From NCBI GenBank assembly GCA_965233675.1, contig OZ247498.1, forward strand, positions 310,001 to 374,000: DNA of 64,000 nucleotides, read 5' to 3'. Below, piece after piece: positions 34,930 through 42,792 of the stretch. This DNA is from SZUA-309 sp965233675 (GTDB lineage Bacteria > Pseudomonadota > Gammaproteobacteria > Pseudomonadales > Azotimanducaceae). Each line of letters opens with the position of its first letter. Within the stretch, counting starts at the first letter, position 1. Position numbers and translations under genes: made by a program. The notes beneath the pieces were generated by a model. It was not told where the DNA came from and searched no databases. It saw only the letters and a program-made list of their open reading frames with translations.

Positions 34930-35937
34930 TCAGGGGATCACGAGCATCTTACCCATGTGGCCGCCCGTCAGCAGGGTGATCAGCGCCTCCGGAAAGTTCT
35001 CCACCCCTTCGACGATGTGCTCGGGCATCGTCAGACGGCCGTCCGCCAGCCAGCCCGCCAGTTTCGGGATCGCTTCGCCGAACCGGTCGGCATAGTGATC
35101 CACTGTGAACCCGGCCATCATGGCGTTTCTCTCGGCCAGCCGCAGATAGAGTTTCGGGCCACGGACGTCGGAAAGGTCATCATATTGTGAGATGGCACCG
35201 CAGATGGAAACGCGTCCACCGGTGCGGAGTCGGTCCAGCACCACGTCGAGCAACTCGCCACCCACGTTGTCGAAGTAGACGTCCACACCGTCCGGCGCCA
35301 GATCGTCCAGCCGACTGGCCACGTCTTCGCTCTTGTAGTCGATGGCCCCATTTGCGCCCAGAGTCTCTGTGAGGAACCGGGCCTTCTTGGGGCCGCCGGC
35401 GATGCCGATCACCGTTGCGCCATGAATCTTCGCCAACTGACAGGCGATGGAACCAACGGCACCTGCAGCACCGGAGACCACGACGGTATCGCCTTCGTGC
35501 ACGTGCACCACTTCCAGCAGACCGAAGTAGGCGGTGAGTCCGGTGGTGAGCCCAAGTGCGCCCAGATAGGCGGACGGCGGTGCAAGATCCGTGTCGATCT
35601 TCTGGAACATGGCCGCCGGCATCTGAGCGTGCGTCTGGGCCATCATCGGCCCGTTCACCCAGTCGCCCACCCGCAGCGTTTCTGAGGTGCTGTCGATCAC
35701 CTCGCCAACGCCGAGTGCGACCACCGGCGCGCCAAGCGGGATGGTGGCGTGGATGCCACCCTCTTCCAGCGTGGTGCGGATGAAGGCATCCACTGAGAGG
35801 TACTTCACGGCCACGGTGACCTGATCTTCACCAAGGGGCAGAAGGTCCACTTCCTCCAGTGCAAAGTCCTCCGGTTTCGGCATTCCGACCGGTCGAGCGC
35901 TCAGAGTGACCCGCTTACAGAGTTTGTTCGCCGACAT
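34930..35937 (-). CDS. NADP-dependent MDR oxidoreductase (zinc-free, double-bond/quinone reductase type)
   Basis: A 335-residue medium-chain dehydrogenase without catalytic zinc ligands. VVSGAAGAVGSIACQLAKIHG near residue 150 (quoted in part: AAGAVGSIACQLA) is the nucleotide-binding turn, and VDVYFDNVGGELLD lies near residue 222. The pattern matches CurA/leukotriene-B4-dehydrogenase-like enal and enone reductases that use NADPH. ATG 35937 follows GGAGGT at 8-base spacing and lies 2 bp after the SDR stop, so the two are coupled. A second paralogue is at 46843-47913. Substrate unknown. Confidence 0.88.
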   Translation of the reverse strand: MSANKLCKRVTLSARPVGMPKPEDFALEEVDLLPLGEDQVTVAVKYLSVDAFIRTTLEEGGIHATIPLGAPVVALGVGEVIDSTSETLRVGDWVNGPMMAQTHAQMPAAMFQKIDTDLAPPSAYLGALGLTTGLTAYFGLLEVVHVHEGDTVVVSGAAGAVGSIACQLAKIHGATVIGIAGGPKKARFLTETLGANGAIDYKSEDVASRLDDLAPDGVDVYFDNVGGELLDVVLDRLRTGGRVSICGAISQYDDLSDVRGPKLYLRLAERNAMMAGFTVDHYADRFGEAIPKLAGWLADGRLTMPEHIVEGVENFPEALITLLTGGHMGKMLVIP

Positions 35938-35939
35938 GT

Positions 35940-36698
35940 TCACGGACCTCCAGAGACGTTGAGGCATTGCCCGGTGATCCATTCGGATGCCTTCGAGCAG
36001 AGAAACAGGGTTGCGGCGCCGAGGTCTTCCGGCGTGCCAAGCCGACCGGCGGGGAGCTGCAGCATCCGCTCCAGATTGGGAAGGTCTTCCTGGCTGAGCT
36101 TCATCGCTTTCATCATGATCTCGGTCGGAACGGCGCCAGGCATGATGCAATTCACCCGGATGCGGGGGCCCAGTTCCTTCGCGAACGTGCGCGTCAGCAT
36201 GTTCACGCCAGCTTTGGCGGCACTGTAGTGGCCGCTCCCGGGTATCACCTGTTCAGCAGCGAGCGAAGAAATGTTCAACACGCGCCCGCCGTCCTCCATG
36301 AGTTCGGCGGCGATGCGGGTGGATGTCCAGATGGCGGTCAGGTTCAAGGCCAGGGTGGCGTCCCATTCCTCTCGCGGCAGTTTCAGCAGCGGTACCTGCA
36401 GGGGTGAACCCCCCGCGTTGTTCACCCAGATGTCCAGCCGGCCGAATTCGCTCCGCGCGGCTTCGGCAAGCCGGCGCAGTGCCTCGTCGTCCGTCACGTC
36501 CGTGGTGACGGCGATGGCCTTGCCGTTGGCAGCGACGATCTCATTTGCGACTCGCTCGATTTCTTCCGTACGCCGCGCCGCGCAGACAACGCTCGCGCCC
36601 GCACCCGCCAGGACTTTGGCGATACCCTCGCCGATGCCCCGGCCGGCGCCGGTCACGACGGCGACTTCACCGGCCAGTCCAAAAAGTTCGTCCAGCAT
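35940..36698 (-). CDS. SDR family oxidoreductase
   Basis: A 252-residue classical short-chain dehydrogenase. TGAGRGIGEG near residue 17 binds the cofactor; AARR after the second strand suggests NADP preference. NNAGG lies near residue 93, and the catalytic Ser-Tyr-Lys is visible (NISSLAAE, then HYSAAKAG near residue 158). The closest functional look-alikes are hydroxysteroid or 3-oxoacyl reductases. It lies 67 bp downstream of the Zn-ADH and 2 bp upstream of the MDR gene, within the same strand set. Confidence 0.9.
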   Translation of the reverse strand: MLDELFGLAGEVAVVTGAGRGIGEGIAKVLAGAGASVVCAARRTEEIERVANEIVAANGKAIAVTTDVTDDEALRRLAEAARSEFGRLDIWVNNAGGSPLQVPLLKLPREEWDATLALNLTAIWTSTRIAAELMEDGGRVLNISSLAAEQVIPGSGHYSAAKAGVNMLTRTFAKELGPRIRVNCIMPGAVPTEIMMKAMKLSQEDLPNLERMLQLPAGRLGTPEDLGAATLFLCSKASEWITGQCLNVSGGP

Positions 36699-36765
36699 TT
36701 TGATCGTTGCTCCTGTCTTCTCACTTCTGATGTTCGGGGTATCTGTCAGGCGGACTGCGCCGCTT

Positions 36766-37797
36766 TCAACGCTTCGGATCCACCAGGATTTTTACCTCCT
36801 GCGGATCACTCGCCAGCCGGGTAAACGCGGCGCTGATTTCTCCCAGGCCGACGGTGGATGTGTGCAGGGGTTCCAGCCGCAGACGTCCGTCCTCCACCAG
36901 GCCCTGGCACAGCTCGAATTCTTCGCGCAGGTAGCCGAGGGACGTGGTGAGCCGGACTTCCTGCACAAGCCAGGCGGCGGTGTTGATCGTGGATGGTGCG
37001 TCGGGTACGCCAACCAGAGAGACAACGCCGCCGCGCCGGCAGAGGGAGACGGCGGTCTCCACCGTTTCCGGGATGCCGGCGCATTCGAATACAACGTCCG
37101 CGCCTGCCCGGCCGGTTGCCGTGCGCAGTCTTTCTGCGGTGTCCTCCTGACTCGGATCGACCAGCAACGAGCAGGCCAGATCGCCGCCCAATATTCTGCG
37201 CCGACTCTGGGGTTCCACCAGCATGACCTCGCCAGCACCCGCTGCACGAGCGCATTGCGCCACCAGCAGGCCGATCGGACCTCCGCCGATAACCACGACC
37301 ACGTCACCGAGACGGATGGGGGTTCGACGGACGGCGTGCAGGGCAATGGTGGCGGGTTCCAGCAGGGCGGCCCGGGCGAAATCGATTCCGTCGTTTATCG
37401 GGTAGAGGCGGCTGGCATCGATGGCGATGGCGGGCGCGAAGCCACCGTGGGGCGCAGCCAGTGGCCCGGCGCCGATCAGGCCGGCGAAGGCGGTCTCGCA
37501 ATGTCCGGCATCCCCTCTCCGGCAACTCGCGCAGGTGCCGCAGGCGCCGGCGATGCCAATGGCGACCCGATCTCCTTCCCTGACAGCCACATCACTGGGC
37601 GCCGCCGAGACCGTGCCACTCCATTCGTGGCCACAGATGGCCGGGTTGTAAGGTGCGCCGGACTGAAAGGCGTGCAGGTCTGTGCCGCAGATGCCGCAAT
37701 AGGCGATATCGACCACGGCTTTGCCCGCGGACGGTTCCGGCGCCGGAAACTCGACCAGGTCGATGGTGGCCTTACCTGTGACCAGGGCTGCCTGCAT
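36766..37797 (-). CDS. Zinc-dependent alcohol dehydrogenase (threonine/sorbitol/butanediol-DH type MDR)
   Basis: A 343-residue MDR enzyme with catalytic zinc ligands (CGICGTD near residue 35, GHEWSG near residue 57, LLEPATIA near residue 140), a complete four-Cys structural zinc lobe (CGTCASCRRGDAGHC), and the NAD-binding turn IGGGPIGLLVAQ near residue 165. ATG 37797 follows GGGGAGG; the longer frame is discarded. It is the first gene of the minus-strand redox set and diverges from the P450 gene with 257 bp between. It probably oxidises an alcohol formed by the neighbouring oxygenases, an inference from context. Confidence 0.9.
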   Translation of the reverse strand: MQAALVTGKATIDLVEFPAPEPSAGKAVVDIAYCGICGTDLHAFQSGAPYNPAICGHEWSGTVSAAPSDVAVREGDRVAIGIAGACGTCASCRRGDAGHCETAFAGLIGAGPLAAPHGGFAPAIAIDASRLYPINDGIDFARAALLEPATIALHAVRRTPIRLGDVVVVIGGGPIGLLVAQCARAAGAGEVMLVEPQSRRRILGGDLACSLLVDPSQEDTAERLRTATGRAGADVVFECAGIPETVETAVSLCRRGGVVSLVGVPDAPSTINTAAWLVQEVRLTTSLGYLREEFELCQGLVEDGRLRLEPLHTSTVGLGEISAAFTRLASDPQEVKILVDPKR

Positions 37798-37923
37798 GAT
37801 CCTCCCCTTTAAACCGGTCAGCGACCCCTCCAAAAAAAACAGTCAGGCCATCCGGTTTTGTGGAATGATGCCTAAAACAGGGGGTTCACGTCCACCCGGC
37901 GTGCCGAACCGGCCAGGCTGACC

Positions 37924-37951
37924 TTCGCAGCGCGAAAACAGTTACTATATT
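37924..37951 (+). promoter_or_regulatory. Candidate P450/carotenoid-oxygenase promoter with a palindrome over the -35 box
   Basis: TTCGCA (37924-37929), 16 bp, TATATT (37946-37951). The -35 box is part of the inverted repeat TTCGC-AGC-GCGAA (37924-37936), an operator-like position for a repressor. It lies about 100 bp before the P450 ATG, in the gap between two divergent catabolic units. Confidence 0.4.
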
Positions 37952-37978
37952 TTTAGTCGTATCGCTGACAAGCGAAGA

Positions 37979-38035
37979 GACAAGCGGAGCAAGCTTAGAC
38001 AAGCGGAGCAAGCTTAGACAAAGGGAGCAAGCCGA
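37979..38035. repeat. Tandem repeat, 19 bp x 3, in the P450 5' leader
   Basis: GACAAGCGGAGCAAGCTTA twice exactly, a third diverged copy, and a partial copy before (37967-37978). The array ends about 20 bp before the P450 ATG, within the predicted untranslated leader. Confidence 0.9.
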
Positions 38036-38054
38036 GATAAGTGGAGAGAAGCAG

Positions 38055-39275
38055 ATGAGTGATGCAGCATTGCCGACCGGTGTGGCTCTGACCGCCGTTG
38101 ACGAGGCCTTCCGCGAAGACCCCTATCCGATCCTGGCGAACGTGCGCCGGGCAACCAGGGTGCTGCATGACGATGAGCTGGGGCGCTATGTGTACACCAG
38201 CCACGATGATGTGAAAGCCATCCTGCGGGACAAAGATCTCTGGAGCGATCCACGAAAGGCCAGGCCGGGCACCTTCACCCGGGAATTTCTCGGTCGTGAG
38301 GACGAAGAGCCGTCCATGCTGCTGATGGACGAGCCGGATCATCGGCGGCTCAGAATGCTGGTGAGCAAGCCGTTCACGCCGGCGGCGGTCGAGCGCTGGC
38401 GGGGTCAGATCGAGACGACCGTGCAGGGAGTGCTGGATGCCATAGACGGCGAAACATTCGATCTGATCGGTCAGTTCGCCGGCCCGGTGCCGACCATCGT
38501 CATTGCCCGCATGCTCGGCATCGACGAATCGAAAGTGGCGGATTTCAAGCGATGGTCCGATACCTCGGTGAACGTCGCCTTCAATCCGTTCTCCACGGCG
38601 GAAGATCTGGCGGCGGGTGAGGCGGCGGCCGAAGCGCTGAACGATTTCTTCGCCGCGGAGATCGAATCACGGCGATCGAACCTGGGTGATGATCTGATCT
38701 CGGACATGTTGCGGGCGGAGGAAGAGGGCGAATCCCTGTCGGCCCGTGAGATCATCGGGCAGTGCAATCTGCTGCTGATCGCCGGCAACGTCACCACCAC
38801 CGATCTGATCGGCAATGGTGTGAAAGCCCTGCTCGATCATCCGGCGCAGCTCGAGAAACTGCGTAACGATCCCGGGCTGATCAGAAATGCGGTGGAAGAG
38901 ATGTTGAGATACGACTCTCCAGTCACCAACTCCGGGCGGATTGCCGACCGGACCATCGAGGTGGGCGGCTGCCCCGTGCATCAGGGCGAGAGCCTGTCCA
39001 CGTCGCTGGCCGCCGCGAACCGGGATCCGGCGGTGTATCCGGATCCCGACAGGTTCGATATCGAACGGGACGATACACATCATCAGGCGTTCGGCGGCGG
39101 ACGGCATCTCTGTCTCGGCGCACATCTGGCCAGACTGGAAGCGCAGGTCGCCATACTCGGATTGCTGGACCGATACCCGGTGCTCGAGCACTCGGAACGA
39201 GGGCATACCTATGCCAATGTCCCCAGCTTCCGCGGCATGAGTGAATTCTGGGTTCGGGGAGAAAAGCGATCGTGA
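38055..39275 (+). CDS. Cytochrome P450, soluble bacterial class
   Basis: A 406-residue P450. The heme-thiolate loop is FGGGRHLCLGAHLAR near residue 345, the K-helix ExxR is in EEMLRYDSP near residue 280, and the I-helix reads LLIAGNVTTTDLIGNG near residue 238. The usual acidic residue before the I-helix Thr is Val here. The protein lacks a membrane anchor and a fused reductase, and no ferredoxin gene is adjacent. It overlaps the following carotenoid oxygenase gene by 4 bases (GTGA), so the two are almost surely made together. Substrate unknown; terpenoid or apocarotenoid is inferred only from the partner. Confidence 0.93.
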   Translation: MSDAALPTGVALTAVDEAFREDPYPILANVRRATRVLHDDELGRYVYTSHDDVKAILRDKDLWSDPRKARPGTFTREFLGREDEEPSMLLMDEPDHRRLRMLVSKPFTPAAVERWRGQIETTVQGVLDAIDGETFDLIGQFAGPVPTIVIARMLGIDESKVADFKRWSDTSVNVAFNPFSTAEDLAAGEAAAEALNDFFAAEIESRRSNLGDDLISDMLRAEEEGESLSAREIIGQCNLLLIAGNVTTTDLIGNGVKALLDHPAQLEKLRNDPGLIRNAVEEMLRYDSPVTNSGRIADRTIEVGGCPVHQGESLSTSLAAANRDPAVYPDPDRFDIERDDTHHQAFGGGRHLCLGAHLARLEAQVAILGLLDRYPVLEHSERGHTYANVPSFRGMSEFWVRGEKRS

Positions 39276-40726
39276 ACATGCCGGCGGCAACAGGCAGTAA
39301 CGAGGTGCCTACCTGTCATGGTGGTCTGGAGAACCTGGACGAGGAGCATGACTATGTCATCGATGACATTGAAGGCGAAGTACCACACGACCTGAAAGGC
39401 ACCTTTGTGCGCAATGGTCCGGGCAGGCAGCGGATCGGCGGTGTGCCCTATGGCCACTGGTTCGATGGCGATGGCATGTTGAGCGTGTTTTCCATCAACG
39501 ATGGCGAGGTCCGATTCAGAAACAGCTATGTGAAAACCCCCAAGTACATCGATGAGACGGCGGCTCAGAGGGTGCTTTACCGGGGCTTCGGAACTCAGAT
39601 TCCAGGGGGCTGGCTCAAGAATGCCTTCAAGCTGCCGCCGAACCCGGCGAATACCTCGGTGGTCTATCACGCCGGGCATCTGCTGGCATTGAACGAGGGT
39701 GGCTTACCCTGGGAAGTGGATGGCGCCAGCCTGGAGACAAAGGGTGAATTCACCTATGAAGGCGGGCTGTTCGGCCGCACGTTCAGTGCCCATGGCAAGA
39801 TTCACCCGGAGACTGGCGACTACATCAATTTCGGCGCCGGCAGCGTGCGTCGGGGCCTGCGGCCACCGCGGCCCTGTCTGAACCTGTTCCGGATCGACCG
39901 GAACGGACAGGTGGTTGCCAGCAACCAGGCCGTGATCGATCGATTTCCCTTCTGCCACGATTTTGCGCTGTCCGATCACTACGGCATCTTCTTCATCGGC
40001 AGCATTGTTTTCGGCAACATGGGCCGGTTCTTCATGGGCCTGAACAGCATCTCCGATCTGATTGACTTCGATGAGGATCTGGCGATGAAAATCGCCGTGG
40101 TGGACCTGAACACGCTGGAGGTTGTGCGTGAGTTCGAAACGGATGCGGGTGCCATCATCCACTACGGTAACGCTTTCGAGGAAGGCGATGAGATCGTGGT
40201 CGATGGCATGTACGCCGGAGAGTTCGAAGCGAACAGCACGCTCTCGGATGTCTTCAATCCGGCGGCCAGATTCGGCGGCGGCACATACCATCGCTATCGC
40301 CTGAACCTGGCCACAGGTGCCATCAGCTGCGAACGGGTGACCGGGACAGAGTCAGAGTTTCCCACCATCAACCCGCATTTCGCGGGCAGACGGCAGACAT
40401 ATACCTACACTGCCTGTTCGGTTCCGAATGGGGCGGACAGCTTCTTCAACGGTTTCCAGAAGATAGATTTCGAAGGCCATTCGGAACTCGTGACGCTGCC
40501 GCCAGGCTGCTACGGTTCCGAACCCATCTTCGCGCCACGGGCGCGTGCTGCCGCTGAGGACGATGGCTATCTGCTCGAAGTGGTCTACAACGGCTTCGAG
40601 CACAAGAGTGAGCTGCACATAGCGCGCGCAGAGAATCCCGCAGACCTGGTCGGCAAGCTGCATCTGCGCCACCATCTGCCACATCAGTTCCACGGCCTGT
40701 TTGTGCCGGAAATTCTGCTGCAGTAG
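39272..40726 (+). CDS. Carotenoid cleavage oxygenase (RPE65/CCD family)
   Basis: A 484-residue non-heme iron dioxygenase that cleaves C=C bonds in carotenoids, apocarotenoids or stilbenes. The four iron-ligand histidines can be placed: AHGKIHP near residue 173, FCHDFALSDH near residue 228, IIHYGNAFEEGD near residue 293, and QFHGLFVP near residue 475. GTFVRNGPGR and HWFDGDGMLS near the N-terminus are family landmarks. It starts at GTG 39272 inside the P450 stop. Its stop abuts the convergent epoxide-hydrolase-like gene with no gap. The cell also has genes to make beta-carotene and zeaxanthin, but whether those are substrates is unknown. Confidence 0.93.
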   Translation: MNMPAATGSNEVPTCHGGLENLDEEHDYVIDDIEGEVPHDLKGTFVRNGPGRQRIGGVPYGHWFDGDGMLSVFSINDGEVRFRNSYVKTPKYIDETAAQRVLYRGFGTQIPGGWLKNAFKLPPNPANTSVVYHAGHLLALNEGGLPWEVDGASLETKGEFTYEGGLFGRTFSAHGKIHPETGDYINFGAGSVRRGLRPPRPCLNLFRIDRNGQVVASNQAVIDRFPFCHDFALSDHYGIFFIGSIVFGNMGRFFMGLNSISDLIDFDEDLAMKIAVVDLNTLEVVREFETDAGAIIHYGNAFEEGDEIVVDGMYAGEFEANSTLSDVFNPAARFGGGTYHRYRLNLATGAISCERVTGTESEFPTINPHFAGRRQTYTYTACSVPNGADSFFNGFQKIDFEGHSELVTLPPGCYGSEPIFAPRARAAAEDDGYLLEVVYNGFEHKSELHIARAENPADLVGKLHLRHHLPHQFHGLFVPEILLQ

Positions 40727-41674
40727 TCAGTCAGGGGTGACCAGGGTCGGCTGCCAGCGAAGTTCAGGAACAGGTTCGCCATTCAGGAAGGCGCTCATCA
40801 TGGCGTTGACCGGCTCTGGTGCGTCCTGCTGCACCCAATGTGAAACCCGGGGGAGATAGCGGATGGTCAGGTCCGCGACGAAATTTTCCGTACCGTAAGT
40901 GGTTTCCTTGGTCAGAGCCACATCCTCTTCGCCCCAGACCATCAGGGTAGGCGTTTGTATGGTGGGAAAACCCTGCTGCTGCTGGCGTCGCGCACCACCG
41001 CCCCGGATCAGTGCCCGGTAGTAATTGACCATGGCCGTGAGCGCGCCGGGTTGGGCCGCATTGTTGCTGTATACCTGCACCAGTTCATCGGGAAACAATG
41101 CCGGATTGCAGGCGGAGCTTCTGATCATTTCGCCGATGCCTTTCGCGCCATCCCGTCCCAGCATCCATTCCGGCAGGCCGGGAATCTGGAAGAAGAAGAT
41201 GTACCAGGAGCGCTTCAGTTGCTCGAAACTGAAGCCGCCGGAAGACATGGCGCCGGGGTGCGGTACGTTGCAGATGATGAGTTTTTCCAGCGGCCGGATC
41301 TGGCGGATGGCGAAGTACCAGGCAATCACCGCACCCCAGTCGTGGGCGATCAGCACCGTCTCCGTGGTATCCGACGCATCGATGAGACCGGCAACGTCTT
41401 CCATCAGGTCTTCGATGGCATAGGCGCTCATGCTGTCCGGCCGGGACGAATTGCCGTAGCCGCGCAGGTTGGGTGCCCAGGCCGTGTAGCCGAGGTCGGC
41501 GAGCATGGGCAACTGGTGCCGCCAGGAGATACTGTGTTCCGGAAAGCCGTGCAGACAGAGCGCCAGCTTCGGGCCATCGCCGCAGACGTCCACCTCGAAC
41601 GCGTGGCCATTGGCGTGAACTGTGCGGGTCTGAATGCGCGGGTCGCGCAACGGGTGTTGTTCGGTTTCGCTCAT
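40727..41674 (-). CDS. Alpha/beta hydrolase, epoxide hydrolase-like
   Basis: A 315-residue alpha/beta hydrolase. CLHGFPEHSISWRHQLP near residue 41 carries the oxyanion HGFP. The nucleophile elbow is HDWGAVIAW with an Asp nucleophile near residue 110, and a C-terminal catalytic His is in RVSHWVQQDAPE. Asp (not Ser) at the elbow and WGEEDVAL as the charge-relay strand match soluble epoxide hydrolases or related dehalogenases. It converges on the carotenoid oxygenase with zero spacing. A role in opening epoxides made by the P450 is possible but inferred. Confidence 0.85.
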   Translation of the reverse strand: MSETEQHPLRDPRIQTRTVHANGHAFEVDVCGDGPKLALCLHGFPEHSISWRHQLPMLADLGYTAWAPNLRGYGNSSRPDSMSAYAIEDLMEDVAGLIDASDTTETVLIAHDWGAVIAWYFAIRQIRPLEKLIICNVPHPGAMSSGGFSFEQLKRSWYIFFFQIPGLPEWMLGRDGAKGIGEMIRSSACNPALFPDELVQVYSNNAAQPGALTAMVNYYRALIRGGGARRQQQQGFPTIQTPTLMVWGEEDVALTKETTYGTENFVADLTIRYLPRVSHWVQQDAPEPVNAMMSAFLNGEPVPELRWQPTLVTPD

Positions 41675-41799
41675 CCGGGATCTCCAGTATCAGTATCATC
41701 AGCATAGGCACCCCCCGGGAACGGATCAATGAATTGGTGCAGCAGCGCGAAGGTCAGCCTGGAGACCACGCGCAGCGTCCGCGGGACTGCCTCAGTCTG

Positions 41800-42792
41800 C
41801 TAATCCAGCCAGCGTGATCCGGTGGGGTTCCACACGCCGTCGAAGGCGACGTAGAAATCTCCATCCATGCGCATGGAGATGCGAACGAACCCGTACTGGC
41901 CATCCGCAAATCGAATGACCAGATTACGATCGGCCCGGTCATCCCAGCGCTCGTCAGCAGCGCTGAATGCCAGTCGGGCGGTCTCCCGGTAGCCATCCTC
42001 CGGCGCCTGATCCATGTCGATTTTCAGCTCCTGAAGGCCGCCGCCCGGGATGGTCATTTCGCACCACCAGTCGAAACGCGTATCGGTCGCGGCATCCTCC
42101 AGTGTCCGGTTGCAGGTGACGATCGCCTCGCCTTTGCCCGGGTCGACGCCGTAGGGGGCAACCTCGCGCAGCGCCAGTTCCAGCGGGATGCCATCGCCGG
42201 TGAGGCGAAGGGCACCGGTGTTGATCGGTCGCAATTGTTCCTGTGGTGGCCGGATTTCGAACACGAATTCCGCCGGGGCATCTCTCCTGGTTGGCAGCGG
42301 CAGGGTCTGGTTGAGTCCGTCGGCGTAAACGAACAGTTTCCGTGGGGCGGTGACCGGTGCCCAGCCGGGCACTTCCACCAGTACGTACAGTCCCGCCCCG
42401 TGATACTTCGTGAAGCTGAAGCGGCCCTTCGAATCCGTCAGGACGGGCTCCCGGATGGTGAAAGAGAAATATGGGAACGCAAAAGGATCTACCAGATGGT
42501 CGAAGACACTGGCGGTAACCCTGGCCCCCTTCAGCGGATTGCCTTCGTCACTCAGCACCACACCGTGAAACACGAGTTCCGTTTCTATCATCTGCTGTGC
42601 CGTTTCCCGGAATTCTTCAGGGTCCAGATCGGAAAAAGGATCTTCGTGCAACGTTCTCGCGAACCAGGAGATGTCGCTCTGAGAGGCGCGATCTTCCGCC
42701 GTGGTCACGCAGCCTGCCGGACTGATCAGCGCCAGGCTCAGCAGCACCAGGCGCCGCGCAAGGTGCTTCAGATCAGAGCAGTTCGCTGACAT
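41800..42792 (-). CDS. Lipoprotein with a carboxypeptidase-regulatory-like domain, unknown function
   Basis: A 330-residue predicted lipoprotein: MSANCSDLKHLARRLVLLSL leads to a lipobox in ISPAGC. The segment FHGVVLSDEGNPLKGARVTA near residue 80, with TDSKGRFSFTKYHGAGLYVL, is a carboxypeptidase-regulatory (Ig-like beta) domain. The C-terminal half is beta-rich with Trp motifs (FDWWCEM, GVWNPTGSRWLD) and no recognisable enzyme. ATG 42792 sits inside the preceding hydrolase gene (20-base overlap), so the two are expressed together. It may act as a surface or periplasmic partner of that hydrolase (inference). Confidence 0.6.
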   Translation of the reverse strand: MSANCSDLKHLARRLVLLSLALISPAGCVTTAEDRASQSDISWFARTLHEDPFSDLDPEEFRETAQQMIETELVFHGVVLSDEGNPLKGARVTASVFDHLVDPFAFPYFSFTIREPVLTDSKGRFSFTKYHGAGLYVLVEVPGWAPVTAPRKLFVYADGLNQTLPLPTRRDAPAEFVFEIRPPQEQLRPINTGALRLTGDGIPLELALREVAPYGVDPGKGEAIVTCNRTLEDAATDTRFDWWCEMTIPGGGLQELKIDMDQAPEDGYRETARLAFSAADERWDDRADRNLVIRFADGQYGFVRISMRMDGDFYVAFDGVWNPTGSRWLD

